Positions 47,033 through 56,860 of a stretch of DNA of 64,000 nt are shown here, piece by piece. The notes beneath the pieces are model-generated. The model was not told the DNA's origin, searched no databases, and saw only the letters and a list, made by a program, of their open reading frames with translations. The stretch lies in the NCBI GenBank assembly GCA_030549205.1, contig JAUKTV010000012.1, positions 1,054,001 to 1,118,000 on the forward strand, in the 5' to 3' direction. Positions within the stretch are counted from its first letter, which is position 1, and every line of letters starts with the position of its first letter. Source of the stretch: Apiosordaria backusii (taxonomy: Eukaryota > Ascomycota > Sordariomycetes > Sordariales > Lasiosphaeriaceae). Position numbers and translations under genes: made by a program.

Positions 47033-49213
47033 ATGCGCCCTACAACAACAACAACAACATTAATATCTCTTCTTCTGGCGTCGGTAACAGAGGCCGGTCC
47101 TCTTAAGTGGAGGAGGTCGTCATCAAATAGATATCTGGAGGGGAGGGGAGAGGAGGAGGTGGGAAGACCAAAATGGGCGAGGCAGTTTAATACTACTACT
47201 ACTGTGGCGAATGTTCCGGTGGTGACGGTTCCTGAGACGACGGCGACCGTTACGGAGACGGTGGGGACGGGGACGGGGATAGAGACCGGGGTTGGTTCGG
47301 TAACGGAGACGGAGGCTTCTACTTCGAGTGTGGTGGTGTCGAGTGGGGTGGAGAGTTCGGAGGTGGTGCCGACGACGACGACGACGGTAGAGAGTCTGGC
47401 TAGTCAGGTTACGCTGCCGCTTGTTGGGGGGACGAGCACTGAGGGGGTTGTGACGAGTACGGTGGAGGCGACGGAGACGGGGGTTGAGAGTTCTGCTGTT
47501 GAGACGTCTACCGCTGAGGTGACGAAGGTGACGAGCTTGCCTGGGGCGACGATTAGCACGATTGAAAGCTCGGTGGTGGAGAGTTCGGTAGTCGAGACGT
47601 CGGTTGGGGAGGTCACTGCTACTGAGACCCTCGCGACTGAGACTTCTGCTGTCGAGACCACTGGTGTTGAGACCTCTGCCGTTGAGACTTCTGTGCTCGA
47701 GACATCAGAAGCTGCGACCGCTACCCTCGAAACCTCTGTGGTCGAGACATCCGCGCCTGCCACGAGTCTCGCCAGCGAGACGGAGACGTCTGTAGTTGCG
47801 ACATCAAAGCCGGCGCCGACCGCCTCGAGCACACCAATCATTGTCTCTTCCTTCCTCACGCCATCGATTACCGCAACCGTGACCGCCAGCACCGAGACTT
47901 TGGATTTCACCAGTACTGCTGTCACCGAAACTACAGACCTCACAAGCAGCCCGACCGAGACAGGTGCCGTCACGAGCACTCTCCCCGCCGAAACCTCCTC
48001 CACCCCGATCACCTCGTCTGCCAATGTTACCGTCACCGGCGAGCCCAACACCGCCATTCCCACCGCCATCACCACCTTCCCGACGGCGACCTCGATTCTC
48101 CCCGTCCCTGAGCTACAGCAGAACACTCTCTTGGCCCAGGAATACAATAACGTATTTGCGGAGACCACCATGTCTACCGCCTGCAATGTTAGCCAAGCCG
48201 CCTGTGTCAACTTCAACGTTATGATGTGTTCCGAGAATGGCAACTTTGAGCTTCGCCGCAAGTGTCCCACCGGCAGCGCCTGCTTCGCCATGCCTTTGAA
48301 CAACACCGTGAACGGTGTTGTCATCGGGTGTGCCGATCTCGAGGAGGCGGAGAGAGTCTTGGGATTTTTACCGACCAAAATGATCCCCGGTCTTGAAGAC
48401 GACGCCCCGAATTCACCAGTTGTCTCTGAGCCCCCGACATCTGTCACAAGCACACCAGAGGGCACATTCACCAGAACAGCAACTGTCACTGTGTCTTCTG
48501 GCGTCGGGACAGTCACGGAGACAGAAATCGAGGCGCCCACTGAGGCGCCGGTGGAATCATTTACTAGCACGGCAACTATTACTGTCTCTACTGGTCTTGG
48601 AACAGTCACGCAAACAGAGGAGGCACCCACGCAAACTGAAGCGCCTACACAAACGGAGGCGCCTACAGAGACAGAAGCACCTATCGAGTCACCAACAAAC
48701 GCCAACACCCAGACCGTATCCATCGACTTGACTTCTACAACCGTAGTCATGACCCTCACCTTCAGCCCTACCCCTCGCTTCCCTCAACTCACCACCTTCC
48801 GCACCTCGACCGTTCTTCCCACCTCGTCAGCACCCCTAGACACGGACACCCCCGTCGCCACCGTCGAACCCTCCATCCCGGTCGAAAGCGAACTGCCCGA
48901 ACAAACTCAAGCCACGCCACCACCTGTCATTCTTCCGACCTCTGAGCCAGTCCCTGCACCAATCCCAACGACATCGAGGACAAGGGTGGAGGTTATCCCT
49001 ATCGATGACCCTACTCCCACGCCCAGCTTGCCGATCGAGACAGAGGTGCCTGCGCCGGTCCCGACGACGACAGTTGTTCCAGATGTGGCTAATGGGGGTG
49101 TAGAGAAGGAGGTGAAGGTTACAGTCACGGAGAAAGAGACGGTTACGGAGAAGGCTACGGAGACGGTTACGGAGAGTGTGAGGGAGACTGTGACGGTTAC
49201 TGTTGCGGCCTGA
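47033..49213 (+). CDS. Secreted Thr/Ser/Glu-rich protein with a CBM19-like module (726 aa)
   Basis: The protein starts with a signal peptide (MRPTTTTTTLISLLLASVTE). Long Thr/Ser/Val/Glu-rich stretches on both sides contain imperfect repeats of the type ETSVVETSA and TEAPTQTEAP, likely heavily O-glycosylated. A single compact cysteine-containing module sits in the middle, at about residues 380-450. It contains CNVSQAACVNFNVMMC, CPTGSACFAMPLNN and GVVIGC. This Cys pattern with the TGSACFAMPL core resembles CBM19 chitin-binding modules of fungal chitinases. No catalytic domain and no obvious GPI signal at the C-terminus (VTVTVAA) were seen. I infer an extracellular or cell-wall chitin-binding mucin-like protein. 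A mirror frame on the minus strand is a shadow. Confidence 0.8.
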   Translation: MRPTTTTTTLISLLLASVTEAGPLKWRRSSSNRYLEGRGEEEVGRPKWARQFNTTTTVANVPVVTVPETTATVTETVGTGTGIETGVGSVTETEASTSSVVVSSGVESSEVVPTTTTTVESLASQVTLPLVGGTSTEGVVTSTVEATETGVESSAVETSTAEVTKVTSLPGATISTIESSVVESSVVETSVGEVTATETLATETSAVETTGVETSAVETSVLETSEAATATLETSVVETSAPATSLASETETSVVATSKPAPTASSTPIIVSSFLTPSITATVTASTETLDFTSTAVTETTDLTSSPTETGAVTSTLPAETSSTPITSSANVTVTGEPNTAIPTAITTFPTATSILPVPELQQNTLLAQEYNNVFAETTMSTACNVSQAACVNFNVMMCSENGNFELRRKCPTGSACFAMPLNNTVNGVVIGCADLEEAERVLGFLPTKMIPGLEDDAPNSPVVSEPPTSVTSTPEGTFTRTATVTVSSGVGTVTETEIEAPTEAPVESFTSTATITVSTGLGTVTQTEEAPTQTEAPTQTEAPTETEAPIESPTNANTQTVSIDLTSTTVVMTLTFSPTPRFPQLTTFRTSTVLPTSSAPLDTDTPVATVEPSIPVESELPEQTQATPPPVILPTSEPVPAPIPTTSRTRVEVIPIDDPTPTPSLPIETEVPAPVPTTTVVPDVANGGVEKEVKVTVTEKETVTEKATETVTESVRETVTVTVAA

Positions 49214-49619
49214 TAAGGACCGAGATATGAGTATTGAGATTGGGAAGGGGGTGGTCTAATGGAATGGGATTGATGGGCGGGACCAGGATGTCTGGTACGT
49301 CCCTGGTCTCTGATGCAGTTTGATACAATTTTTTATTTTTTGAAGATTCACAGTTTGATGCCTATCTAGATAGTTGATTTAGGAAAAGGAAAAATAGCGA
49401 GGCGTAATGGGATCTTTGGAGATGTTTAATTTGTCTTTTGTTGTTCAGCTTCATCAGGTTTGCGTTATAACCTGCCAATTTGCGCTGTGGTTATCGGCGA
49501 CCCTCAGTCTCGTGGGTTTGTCTCCGGAGGTTGACCTCCGTGATCACTTGAATGTGGCTTCACAGTGAGGATCGAGGGCATACGGACTTGCGCGTCCACA
49601 GTGGGAGGGCTCTGATACT
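49214..49619. other. Intergenic
   Basis: This is the 3' flank of the secreted protein gene. Nothing is recognised until an acceptor-like TACTAACAG near 49623. Confidence 0.45.
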
Positions 49620-50311
49620 AACAGGGATGCTTATCAAGAGGCGCTCGTGAAGCTAGTTACGGAGGTCCGTAAGTATGGGGCAAAAGGGCCTTGAGCTGAT
49701 AGCATGAACGCCAAGGTCCTGGAAGCTGAATTGTTGGGTTGTTCGCCACTGTTCTGGAAGCTGGACGAAGATGAAGCCGAAGCTGTCAAATTCTTAGTGC
49801 GGCCCTGAGCCTCAACGACAGATACGCAACCCATATCAGACGTACAGATCGTAATTTGTTAGGTATTGTGCTGATCAAGGAGGAGCAGGTCTGTCTCCAA
49901 CGGTAAATGCAAATCGGTATCAACTTGATAGTTGTCAATGACTGTTCGCTGTATCTGTATCTAGTTCGAGGGCCAAATTATTCTGTTTGTGACTCTCACT
50001 GACTGAGTGCTGATTAGAAGCCTGCCCATGTGCCCACACAGCAGAAGGTCCTTCACAGTGTGAGCTCTCGTGAGGCTGCCAAAGCTGAAGCCCGATCTAA
50101 GGGGGCTAAAAGGGGCCAGTTCCACCCGTACCAGAGTAGATACCCCTCTTATCAACGCCACAACCACCACATACCCACGCCCCCTTCAAGATATCCCACT
50201 GAGGCAATACCCTTATCAAGACTCAACAGATTCAAATCAGGAAGCATTGACAATTCGCAAGTTGCCAGTGATTTGCAGGCACGCACGAGCCCTTTCAGAC
50301 TCCTTTAAAGC
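49620..50311 (+). pseudogene. Gene-like fragments, probably a decayed gene or element
   Basis: Three protein-like stretches follow each other on the plus strand in different frames. The first is DAYQEALVKLVTEVRKYGAK (from about 49624, after TACTAACAG). The second is AKVLEAELLGCSPLFWKLDE (from about 49710, ending in a TGA at about 49810). The third contains SSREAAKAEARSKGAKRGQF (about 50020-50308). Each reads with normal composition, but no start codon and no consistent set of introns joins them. It could be an old gene or part of a retroelement gag-like region. I do not recognise the family. Confidence 0.3.
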
Positions 50312-50436
50312 CAGTCCTCCTCTCCCCAGTTCCGCTGGCTTTCTTTTCCTCCTTTCAACCTCTCTTCGACAACCTCTCTCTCTCTCTCCTCCTCCTCTCT
50401 CTCTCTCCCCTCCTACTCTCTCTCTCTTCACCCCTG

Positions 50437-50663
50437 GGTGGCACGATCCGATTGTGGACGGTCATTCGGGGTTTCTACCCTAGGTAGCGTGGGATAACAC
50501 GATCGCTTGCGACGGTTACCTATCAAACCTCCCCTTGACCTACCTCTTGGCACGATCCGATTGTGGACGGTCAGAGCCCCCGGGTCTTGGGGGTCGTGGG
50601 ACCGCCTCTCTCTCTCTCTCTCCGCTCTCCTTCCAGGTGGCACGATCCGATTGTGGACGGTCA
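50437..50663. repeat. Three near-identical 25-bp direct repeats in a CT-rich stretch
   Basis: The sequence GGCACGATCCGATTGTGGAC, followed by GGTCA, occurs at about 50439, 50549 and 50639. The copies are separated by CT-rich microsatellite sequence. The copies are identical over 25 bp and not in tandem contact, so duplication of a larger unit followed by decay of the rest is likely. Confidence 0.85.
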
Positions 50664-50718
50664 TCTTCTTCTCTCTCTCTCTCCCCTTCGGGGTCCATGT
50701 CTCTCTCTCTCTCTTGGA

Positions 50719-50998
50719 GATGTGGTGTGGTGTGGCGTGGTGTGGTGTGGTGTGGTGTGGTGTGGTGTGTGGCGGGGGTGTTGTGGTGTTGTGGTGTTGT
50801 GGTGTTGTGGTGTTGTGGTGTTGTGGTGTTGTGGTGTTGTGGTGTTGTGGTGTTGTGGTGTTGTGGTGTTGTGGTGTTGTGGTGTTGTGGTGTTGTGGTG
50901 TTGTGGTGTGCTGGTGCTGGGGGTGTGGTGGTGGTTGAGGTGTCGGTGGTGGTGGAGGTGTCGGTGGTGGTGGTGGTGGTGGTGGAGGTGTCGGTGTG
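50719..50998. repeat. Microsatellite block: TGTGG units, then 8-bp GTGTTGTG units, then GGTGGTGT-rich
   Basis: A pentamer block (TGTGG)n at about 50722-50768 passes into about 16 copies of an 8-bp unit (GTGTTGTG) up to about 50907, then a GGT-rich tail. The 8-bp unit keeps all frames open on both strands, which explains several long open frames here that are not genes. Confidence 0.9.
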
Positions 50999-51066
50999 GT
51001 GTGGTCCCAGCTAAGTTCTCCCTTCTTTCCTTTGTTGCCACATATTACCATATATTTCATTTGTTT

Positions 51067-51570
51067 GGCCATCTATCGGGCGGTGAAGTCGGACTCTTGC
51101 ACCTCCTCGTTGGGGCCGCCTGGTAACTCGAGTCCAATTCTCGAGGCTAACGCAGAGACGCAACTGGTTTATGTGGAGGCGATGATCTTGGGATTGCTAT
51201 TTACTTTGTTGTGTATCTTGCCATCTATTTGCCATTTATCCTGCTATCTATTTGCTATATGCCTGGCCATTTAGCGGGCGGCGAAGCCGGACTCTGCACC
51301 TCCCCGTGGTGTCGCCTGGTAACTTGGGTTCCATCCCCAAGGCCAACGCAGAGACGCAGTGGTGTATTTGGGGGCGATGATCTATGTTACTATCTATATC
51401 TGTGTCCTGCCATCTATCTTGCTATCTACTGCCATTTATTCTAATATATCTTGACATATGTCTGGCCATTTAACGGGCGACGAAGTCGGACTCTGCACCT
51501 CCTCGCGGTGTCGCCTGGTAACTTGGGTCCCCATTCCCAAGGCTAGCGCAGAGACGCAATTGATCATTGT
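51067..51570. repeat. Tandem array of about 198-bp units, 2.5 copies
   Basis: Units begin with GGCCATYTA at 51067, 51265 and 51464, so the period is 198-199 bp. Each unit shares GGGCG, a GAAG(T/C)CGGACTC block, GCCTGGTAAC, and CGCAGAGACGCA near its middle. Differences between units are mostly single substitutions. No coding function is apparent. Confidence 0.85.
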
Positions 51571-51840
51571 GGGTTGGTGGGTGGCGTTGGTGGAGGTGGT
51601 GGTGATAGTAGTTACGTAGGTAGCTACGAGAACAATACAAGACTTCTTGCAACATCAGTATCAGCCTCGGAATCTTGGATTTTAACTTTGTGAATCTGTG
51701 TCTCTGACCTTTTTTTTTTGCGCACGTGTGTAAAAGGTTTCCCATGATGTTTGGCACTTCTTCGTCTCTGGTGTCAAGGAAAAGAAATTGTAGCTAGCTA
51801 GCGATCTCTGTGCAACTTCTGTGCAGCAGAACAACTAGGT

Positions 51841-52032
51841 AATAACTCCCCTCGCAGAAACTACTCCCCCAACAAATCTAGCAACTTCACCCGATCGTTT
51901 GAGCGTAACGGCCGCCGCTACGAGTATGCAACTGATTATATTTTGGACGAGGAGCCCACTGGCACCGACAATGACAAAAGATCTGCTAAAAAGAAAAGAA
52001 GAACAAAACATGTATGCGGTGACTCTGACTGA
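51841..52032 (+). pseudogene. Orphan exon-like open frame, about 60 codons
   Basis: The plus-strand frame ending with TGA at 52030-52032 encodes SNFTRSFERNGRRYEYATDY followed by ILDEEPTGTDNDKRSAKKKR, with a basic tail. It has protein-like composition but no start codon, and it lies amid repeats. It may be a remnant exon of a gene or mobile element. Confidence 0.3.
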
Positions 52033-52218
52033 TAAATGGTCATTGAAATTATTTATTGTCCGCTATTCAAAGTGAAGACGCGCTGTGTATTGTTGGGTAG
52101 GTAGGTAGGCTTTACGTTCTAGTCTGGTCTGCCCCAGTCGTAATACCTATCTGTCATCTGATCCAATCTCCGTATTACCTAGTTTCCCTGCGGTAGGCGG
52201 TTCCGATACAAATACAAC

Positions 52219-52325
52219 TCCAAACAGGCGTACCGGTCATATTCAAAGGCGCATCGGACCATTTTAAAGGCCTAACAACTATATCTTAGGGCATGGTAAC
52301 GATATTTCAAGGCCTACCAGCCATC
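52219..52325. repeat. Degenerate about 21-bp repeats, GC-richer relatives of the 56.6 kb array
   Basis: Units of about 21 bp with the pattern ATNTTNAARGCCTANCANC occur four to five times (for example ATTTTAAAGGCCTAACAACT at 52261). The same core appears in a more AT-rich form at 56.6-56.86 kb. Confidence 0.6.
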
Positions 52326-52348
52326 TCACAATGTCCAATGACTCTCAC

Positions 52349-54750
52349 TTAATTCCTCCCCAAATCCCTCCTAACCCTCCAAACCCTCTCCCCCACCCCC
52401 CTCGTCTGACTCCCATAAATCCTCTTCACCCACGGAACCTCCTGTTCATCCCCCCCTTCCCCCTCCCCCTCCCCCTCCCCATCCCCATCCTCCCCCCAGT
52501 ACCCCCCTCAAAATCCCTCAAATACAACTCCTCAGTATAACTCCAACAAGGCGTATCAAACTTCCCCATCACCAGCACCAACCCCTCCCCCCCTCTCCAA
52601 TCCCCCCACCACCTCCTCCATCCTCACCGGCGTCAAAACCTGCAGCTCCCCCCTCCCCCCATCCACCCCCCTAACCAGCACCAACCCCACCAACCTCGAA
52701 AACCTCGGGTCGAGCGTCTTCCCTATTGGGTTGCTGATAAGCGGTATCTTTTCCCTTCCTGCCTCGAGGGGAGTGACACTGTCAAGACCTCTCAACGCGG
52801 CAGGGGCCTCAATTCTCACGAGGGCAAGTATCATCCCGTTGATCGCTTCTGCCAAGATCCCAGGGGCGGGTTGGTAGTCGTAGCAGAGGATGCCTTTGAA
52901 GCCGCGGTCGGGACCGGTGTACCGCACCCTCCAGGGGCGGAGGTGGGATAGGGGGGTTGGGTTCCAGGTTGGAAGTGGTGGGGAGAGGGGGAAGGAAAGG
53001 TGGAAGTAGGAGAGGGATTGCATTGTTCTGAGGGAGGAAGGGGTTCGGGGGGGGAGAGGATTTCGGTTGTGTTTTGGGAGGGGAGGGTGCTGAATGTTGT
53101 TGGACTAGGTGGGGCAGAGGGGACGATGGACGAGATAGCGGACTGGAGCCCCGACACGGTTTCTTCGGGTCCTTCTGTGGACATGTACACGACTTCTGTT
53201 GGCTTGATCGCTTTGATGAGATCGGACAGGATGTCGAGGCCGAGGCCTTGGATCCAGCCTGGAGTGTTGATTACCAGGGGAGGAGGTTGTTTATCTTGGG
53301 GGTGGCTGGTTTGGTATGTGGTGAAGAGGTCGAGGACACATTCGATGAAGTGCTCTGGATCAAGAGCAGGGGTGACGGCGGCGATGGCGTGGGACCGGAT
53401 TATCGACTGGACTGGTTCGAGAGTGGGATGGCAGAATGGGGGTTGAAGGTTGGGTGAGGTGAGCTTGACCAGGGAGATCACACCAGGAGGGCCGAATTCG
53501 GGTTGTCCTGGGTCGATGTCTAGGACGCAAATGGGAGACCATGGGGCATTTTTGTTGCCGGCTCGGTCGGTGATCAGGCGGCTGGCTAGCAGTTTTCCAA
53601 AGGTGGACTTCCCCGATGATTTGGGACCGCAGAGGAAGAAGATAGGGGAGGTGGTTCTTCGTTTGATTGCAATCAACGCTGCGAGTTTCTTGTTCCATTC
53701 TGGCGGGGAGACGAGCTCTTGTAGGGCGACCTTCTTGGGAACATCTTCTGGAGAAAATAACTATAGGAACGGTTAGTTATGAAAGTTTTAGTTATGACAG
53801 TTTGGCAACGGCGAAAAGAGTGATGAAACAAACAATTTGAAACGTAGATTCTTTTTTGGACGGCACTCCCTGCGTGGGAATCTCGTTCCAGAGTTTCCCG
53901 AAGGCAGGGTTCAGTCTCGCCAACTGGCGCAGCCCCTCAGCTGAGGGATGAGGATGTAACTCGACGACGGTGTCCTCGGCAGTACGGAGGACTGGGAGAG
54001 CGTGACAGTGAGGAGCATGTACCCATTGAGTTGAATCCAACGGGGTCAACTGGGCGCCGGCAATGCTGGCTTCGCCTTGCTGCACATTGACACCATAGCT
54101 TCCTAGGATCACCAGACGCTCTCCGTCAGGCGTTCTCAGCAACACACAGCCGTCTGGCTTCTGTTGGTAATTCTTCTTGTGCGGCTTCAAGGACGAGTAT
54201 TGAGGCTGCCTCTCTCTGACCACAGGAGGTATAGGTGTCCCGAGCCTTTTTTTGGGTAGTTAGCGTCTACTATGCATCAAGAGGGGCCAAGTATGCCCCA
54301 AGAAGGGGAGTAAGAGGTGTCGAGAGAGGAACAGTGGGCGTCAAAAGTGAAAAAATATGCGTACACTGGGGATAGAATAGGCGTTGGAGGTATCGAGTCA
54401 CCCCTATCGCGATTAGAATCAGGTATTGGGTCTTCATTGACAGGCGTAGAAATTTGTTCTTTGGCCGGCCGACGTTTGTTGCGACGGCTAGGTATCGTTT
54501 TTGCAGGCGCAGCATCTTCCTCTTCATGTATTACGACAGTAGTTTGAGACGTGGTTTCTGTCTTGGTAACTGATGTTGTTGATGTTCCCCATAACTGCTG
54601 GCGCGCGGCAAAGGCACTCATAACTTTGATGGCATTAGCCTATGTACTGATCAAGATAACTATCGAGGTGTTCATACCAGTTGTAGCAGAAGAGGCAGGA
54701 GAGGCTGGGGCATCGATCCCCTCGAGCTTCCTTCTTTTGTTCGTTGCCAT
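52349..54750 (-). CDS. grc3: Polynucleotide 5'-kinase Grc3/NOL9-like, with several apparent frame breaks
   Basis: Exons 54750-54678, 54623-54365 and 54245-53834 and the start of exon 4 (53760) splice cleanly. Exon 1 begins MATNKRRKLEGI and exon 2 has MSAFAARQQLWG. Exon 4 holds the P-loop (FLCGPKSSGKSTFGKLLASR) and VLDIDPGQPEFGPPG. The homologous text then changes frame three times. At the C8 run near 53047-53054 it continues as LRTMQSLSYFHL, later RPWRVRYTGPDRGFKG. Near the G6 run at 52602-52607 it continues as GLVLVMGKFDTPCWSYTEEL. In the G-rich stretch at 52440-52500 it continues as VPWVKRIYG to VWRVRRDLGRN, with the stop at 52349-52351. Grc3 phosphorylates the 5' end made by Las1 in ITS2 processing. 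All breaks sit in or beside G/C runs. An essential enzyme with an intact core argues for sequence errors rather than a pseudogene. Confidence 0.8.
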
Positions 54751-55139
54751 CTTCCCTGTGTGGTTGGGCATGGTGGGGCTAGAGCCTCTACGTTGAAACA
54801 AATGAAACTGTTACTGGACTGTCTCAAAATTCCTCGGGCTGAAGATTGGCCTCGGTTTACTCTCGAAGCGTTTTGAAGAAATAGACAATAATATCTGAAC
54901 TCGCTCGCTTTGTTGAAAGTGAGTGCCTTCTCAAGATTTGAGATCGAGGGGCTTGAAATGTTCTCCACCTGGACCTGAAAACGACGCTCCGTATAGTCTC
55001 AGTGCTCAGACCAGCCAAGCACTGTTGTACCTTTTGCTCCACCGCCCCACACTCCCCTGAACCGGCCAATCAGAACCCACCCACAAGAACAGCGCCAGCT
55101 GGTCTGAGTACACAATGCACTTTTTTAGACTTCATGGCC
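54751..55139. other. grc3 upstream flank
   Basis: This is the probable grc3 promoter on the minus strand, ending where the inverted repeat cluster begins. No gene seen. Confidence 0.5.
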
Positions 55140-55890
55140 TACCATACTGGCCTTCCACACCACTTTTTCCACTACTACTGGGCCCAACCAGGTGCAATAT
55201 ATATTAAAAGAAAGCCCTAGAAAAGACGGTCTTTTTGGCCCTGGTTGCACCTTGGTAGGCCTTATATTGGCTAAGTGGTGGGTGTGGTAAGCCAGGTCTC
55301 CCACACCCACTTACACCTACTACACCCACTTACCACACCACCTTTTCTACCACTACTGGGCCCAATTGGGTGCAATATATATTAAAAGAAGGCCCTGGAA
55401 AAGACAGTCCTTTTAAGCCTAGTTGCACCTTGGTAGGCCTTATATTAGCCAAGTGGTAGGTGTGGTAAGCCAGGTCTCCTACACCTACTTATACCTACCA
55501 CACCTACTTACACCTACCACTTGGCCAATATAAGGCCTACTAAGGTGCAACTAGTGTCAAAAAGACCGTCTTTTCCAGGGCTTTCTTCCAATATATATTG
55601 TACCCAATTGGGCTCACTGGTAGTGAAAAAAGTGGTATGGAAGGCCAGGTCTCCCACACTCACTTACACCTACCACACCCACTTACACCCACCACTTAGC
55701 TAATATAAGGCCTACCAAAGTGCAATTAGGCTTAAAAGGACTGTCTTTTCCAGGGCCTTCTTTTAATATATATTGCACCCAATTGGGCCTAGTAGTAGTA
55801 GAAAAAGTAGTATAGAAGGCTAGCTTTCCATACCTACTACACTCAAAAAAATACCTTTTTAACTACCACTTGGCTAATATAAGGCTGAAT
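55140..55890. repeat. Nested inverted repeat cluster (MITE-like), two units each way
   Basis: A unit of about 175 bp carries GGTGCAATATATATTAAAAG, a GCCCTGGAAAAGAC block and GCCTTATATTRGCYAAGTGG. It occurs twice forward (starting near 55190 and 55370) and twice in reverse complement (near 55520-55605 and 55690-55780), with a partial fifth copy at 55865-55885. The dyad centre is close to 55488. Copies differ mainly by C/T and G/A changes. No coding sequence is seen. It may be a foldback or MITE-type element, or a transcription-capable hairpin. Confidence 0.85.
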
Positions 55891-56183
55891 TTAATAAGAA
55901 AATATACCTGAAAGAGCCTTTAAAAGGACTATCTTCAGTATATACTTTTTATTAAATTCGGCTTTATATTAATAAAGTTAGCATGGGTAATCCTTAATTC
56001 TTCTTTTTTCTGAGGATCTGAGCCATGAACTCAGGTCCCCCATGAATTTATCTAAATATAAACTACTTATTATTAGAAATTAAAATTTATATATAAAGAA
56101 AAGCCCTCGTTTATACTATTTTTAACGTATTTTTTATATATCTATAGCTATTCTGGATGTTGAGATATTTAAGTAAGAATGTT

Positions 56184-56247
56184 AAAAAAGTGGTGTTTTT
56201 TGGGCTATGAAGTCCAAAAAAGTGGTGTTTTTTGGGCTATGAAGTCC
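56184..56247. repeat. 32-bp perfect tandem duplication
   Basis: The unit containing GTGGTGTTTTTTGGGCTATG is repeated twice without change. It includes AAAAAA and TTTTTT blocks flanking GTGGTG, so each copy can form a short hairpin. Confidence 0.9.
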
Positions 56248-56610
56248 AAAAATGTGCATTGCTGTCTTAGACCTCTTTCTTATTGTTGCCAAAATAGATC
56301 CACTTATACATAGAAGTAGCCAGTGCAGCTTGTGGGGCTACCTAGAGAAAGAGGTCTGAGCTCTAAGACTAGCTCCATACCTGCCTTCTGTAAGCCTCTT
56401 ATAAGCAGCTCTTAGGGCCTGATCAAATCTACTTCACATTCTTCTGTCTTTTCATATTTGAAAGGATAGGTATCTTCTACTCCAAAAACTAAACAAGATG
56501 AATCTCAGAGGCTCTGTCTAGGTGCACAGTCACGCCCTAGACAAAAAAACTGGCACTGCTACATGCACAGCCTACACATATAGACTACTAAATACAGGCA
56601 TTGCAATTGC

Positions 56611-56860
56611 ATTTAAAGGCCTATTATACTATTTTAAGGCCTGTCAACTATCTTTAAAGATCTCCTGACTATCTTTAAAGGCCTATTATACTATTTTAAA
56701 GCCTGTCAACTATCTTTAAAGATCTACTGACTATCTTTAAAGGCCTATTATATTATTTTAAGGCTTGTTGACTATCTTTAAAGGTCTACTGACTATCTTT
56801 AAAGGTCTACTGACTATCTTTAAAGGTCTACTGACTATCTTTTAACGCCTAACAGCTATT
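56611..56860. repeat. Tandem array of about 21-bp units (CTTTAAAGGTCTACTGACTAT)
   Basis: About ten to twelve units follow each other, perfect near the right end and more divergent on the left. Earlier units read GGCCTATTATACTATTTTAA and CCTGTCAACTATCTTTAAAG. The pattern matches the GC-richer units at 52.2-52.3 kb. Confidence 0.85.

Noticed and set aside
47404..48759. 451-codon minus-strand open frame
   Set aside because: It mirrors the Thr/Ser/Val repeats of the secreted protein gene; its composition is the antisense of that gene.
50428..51126. Long open frames on both strands, up to 214 codons
   Set aside because: They are produced by the 8-bp and 5-bp microsatellites, which contain no stops in any frame; the translations are pure repeats.
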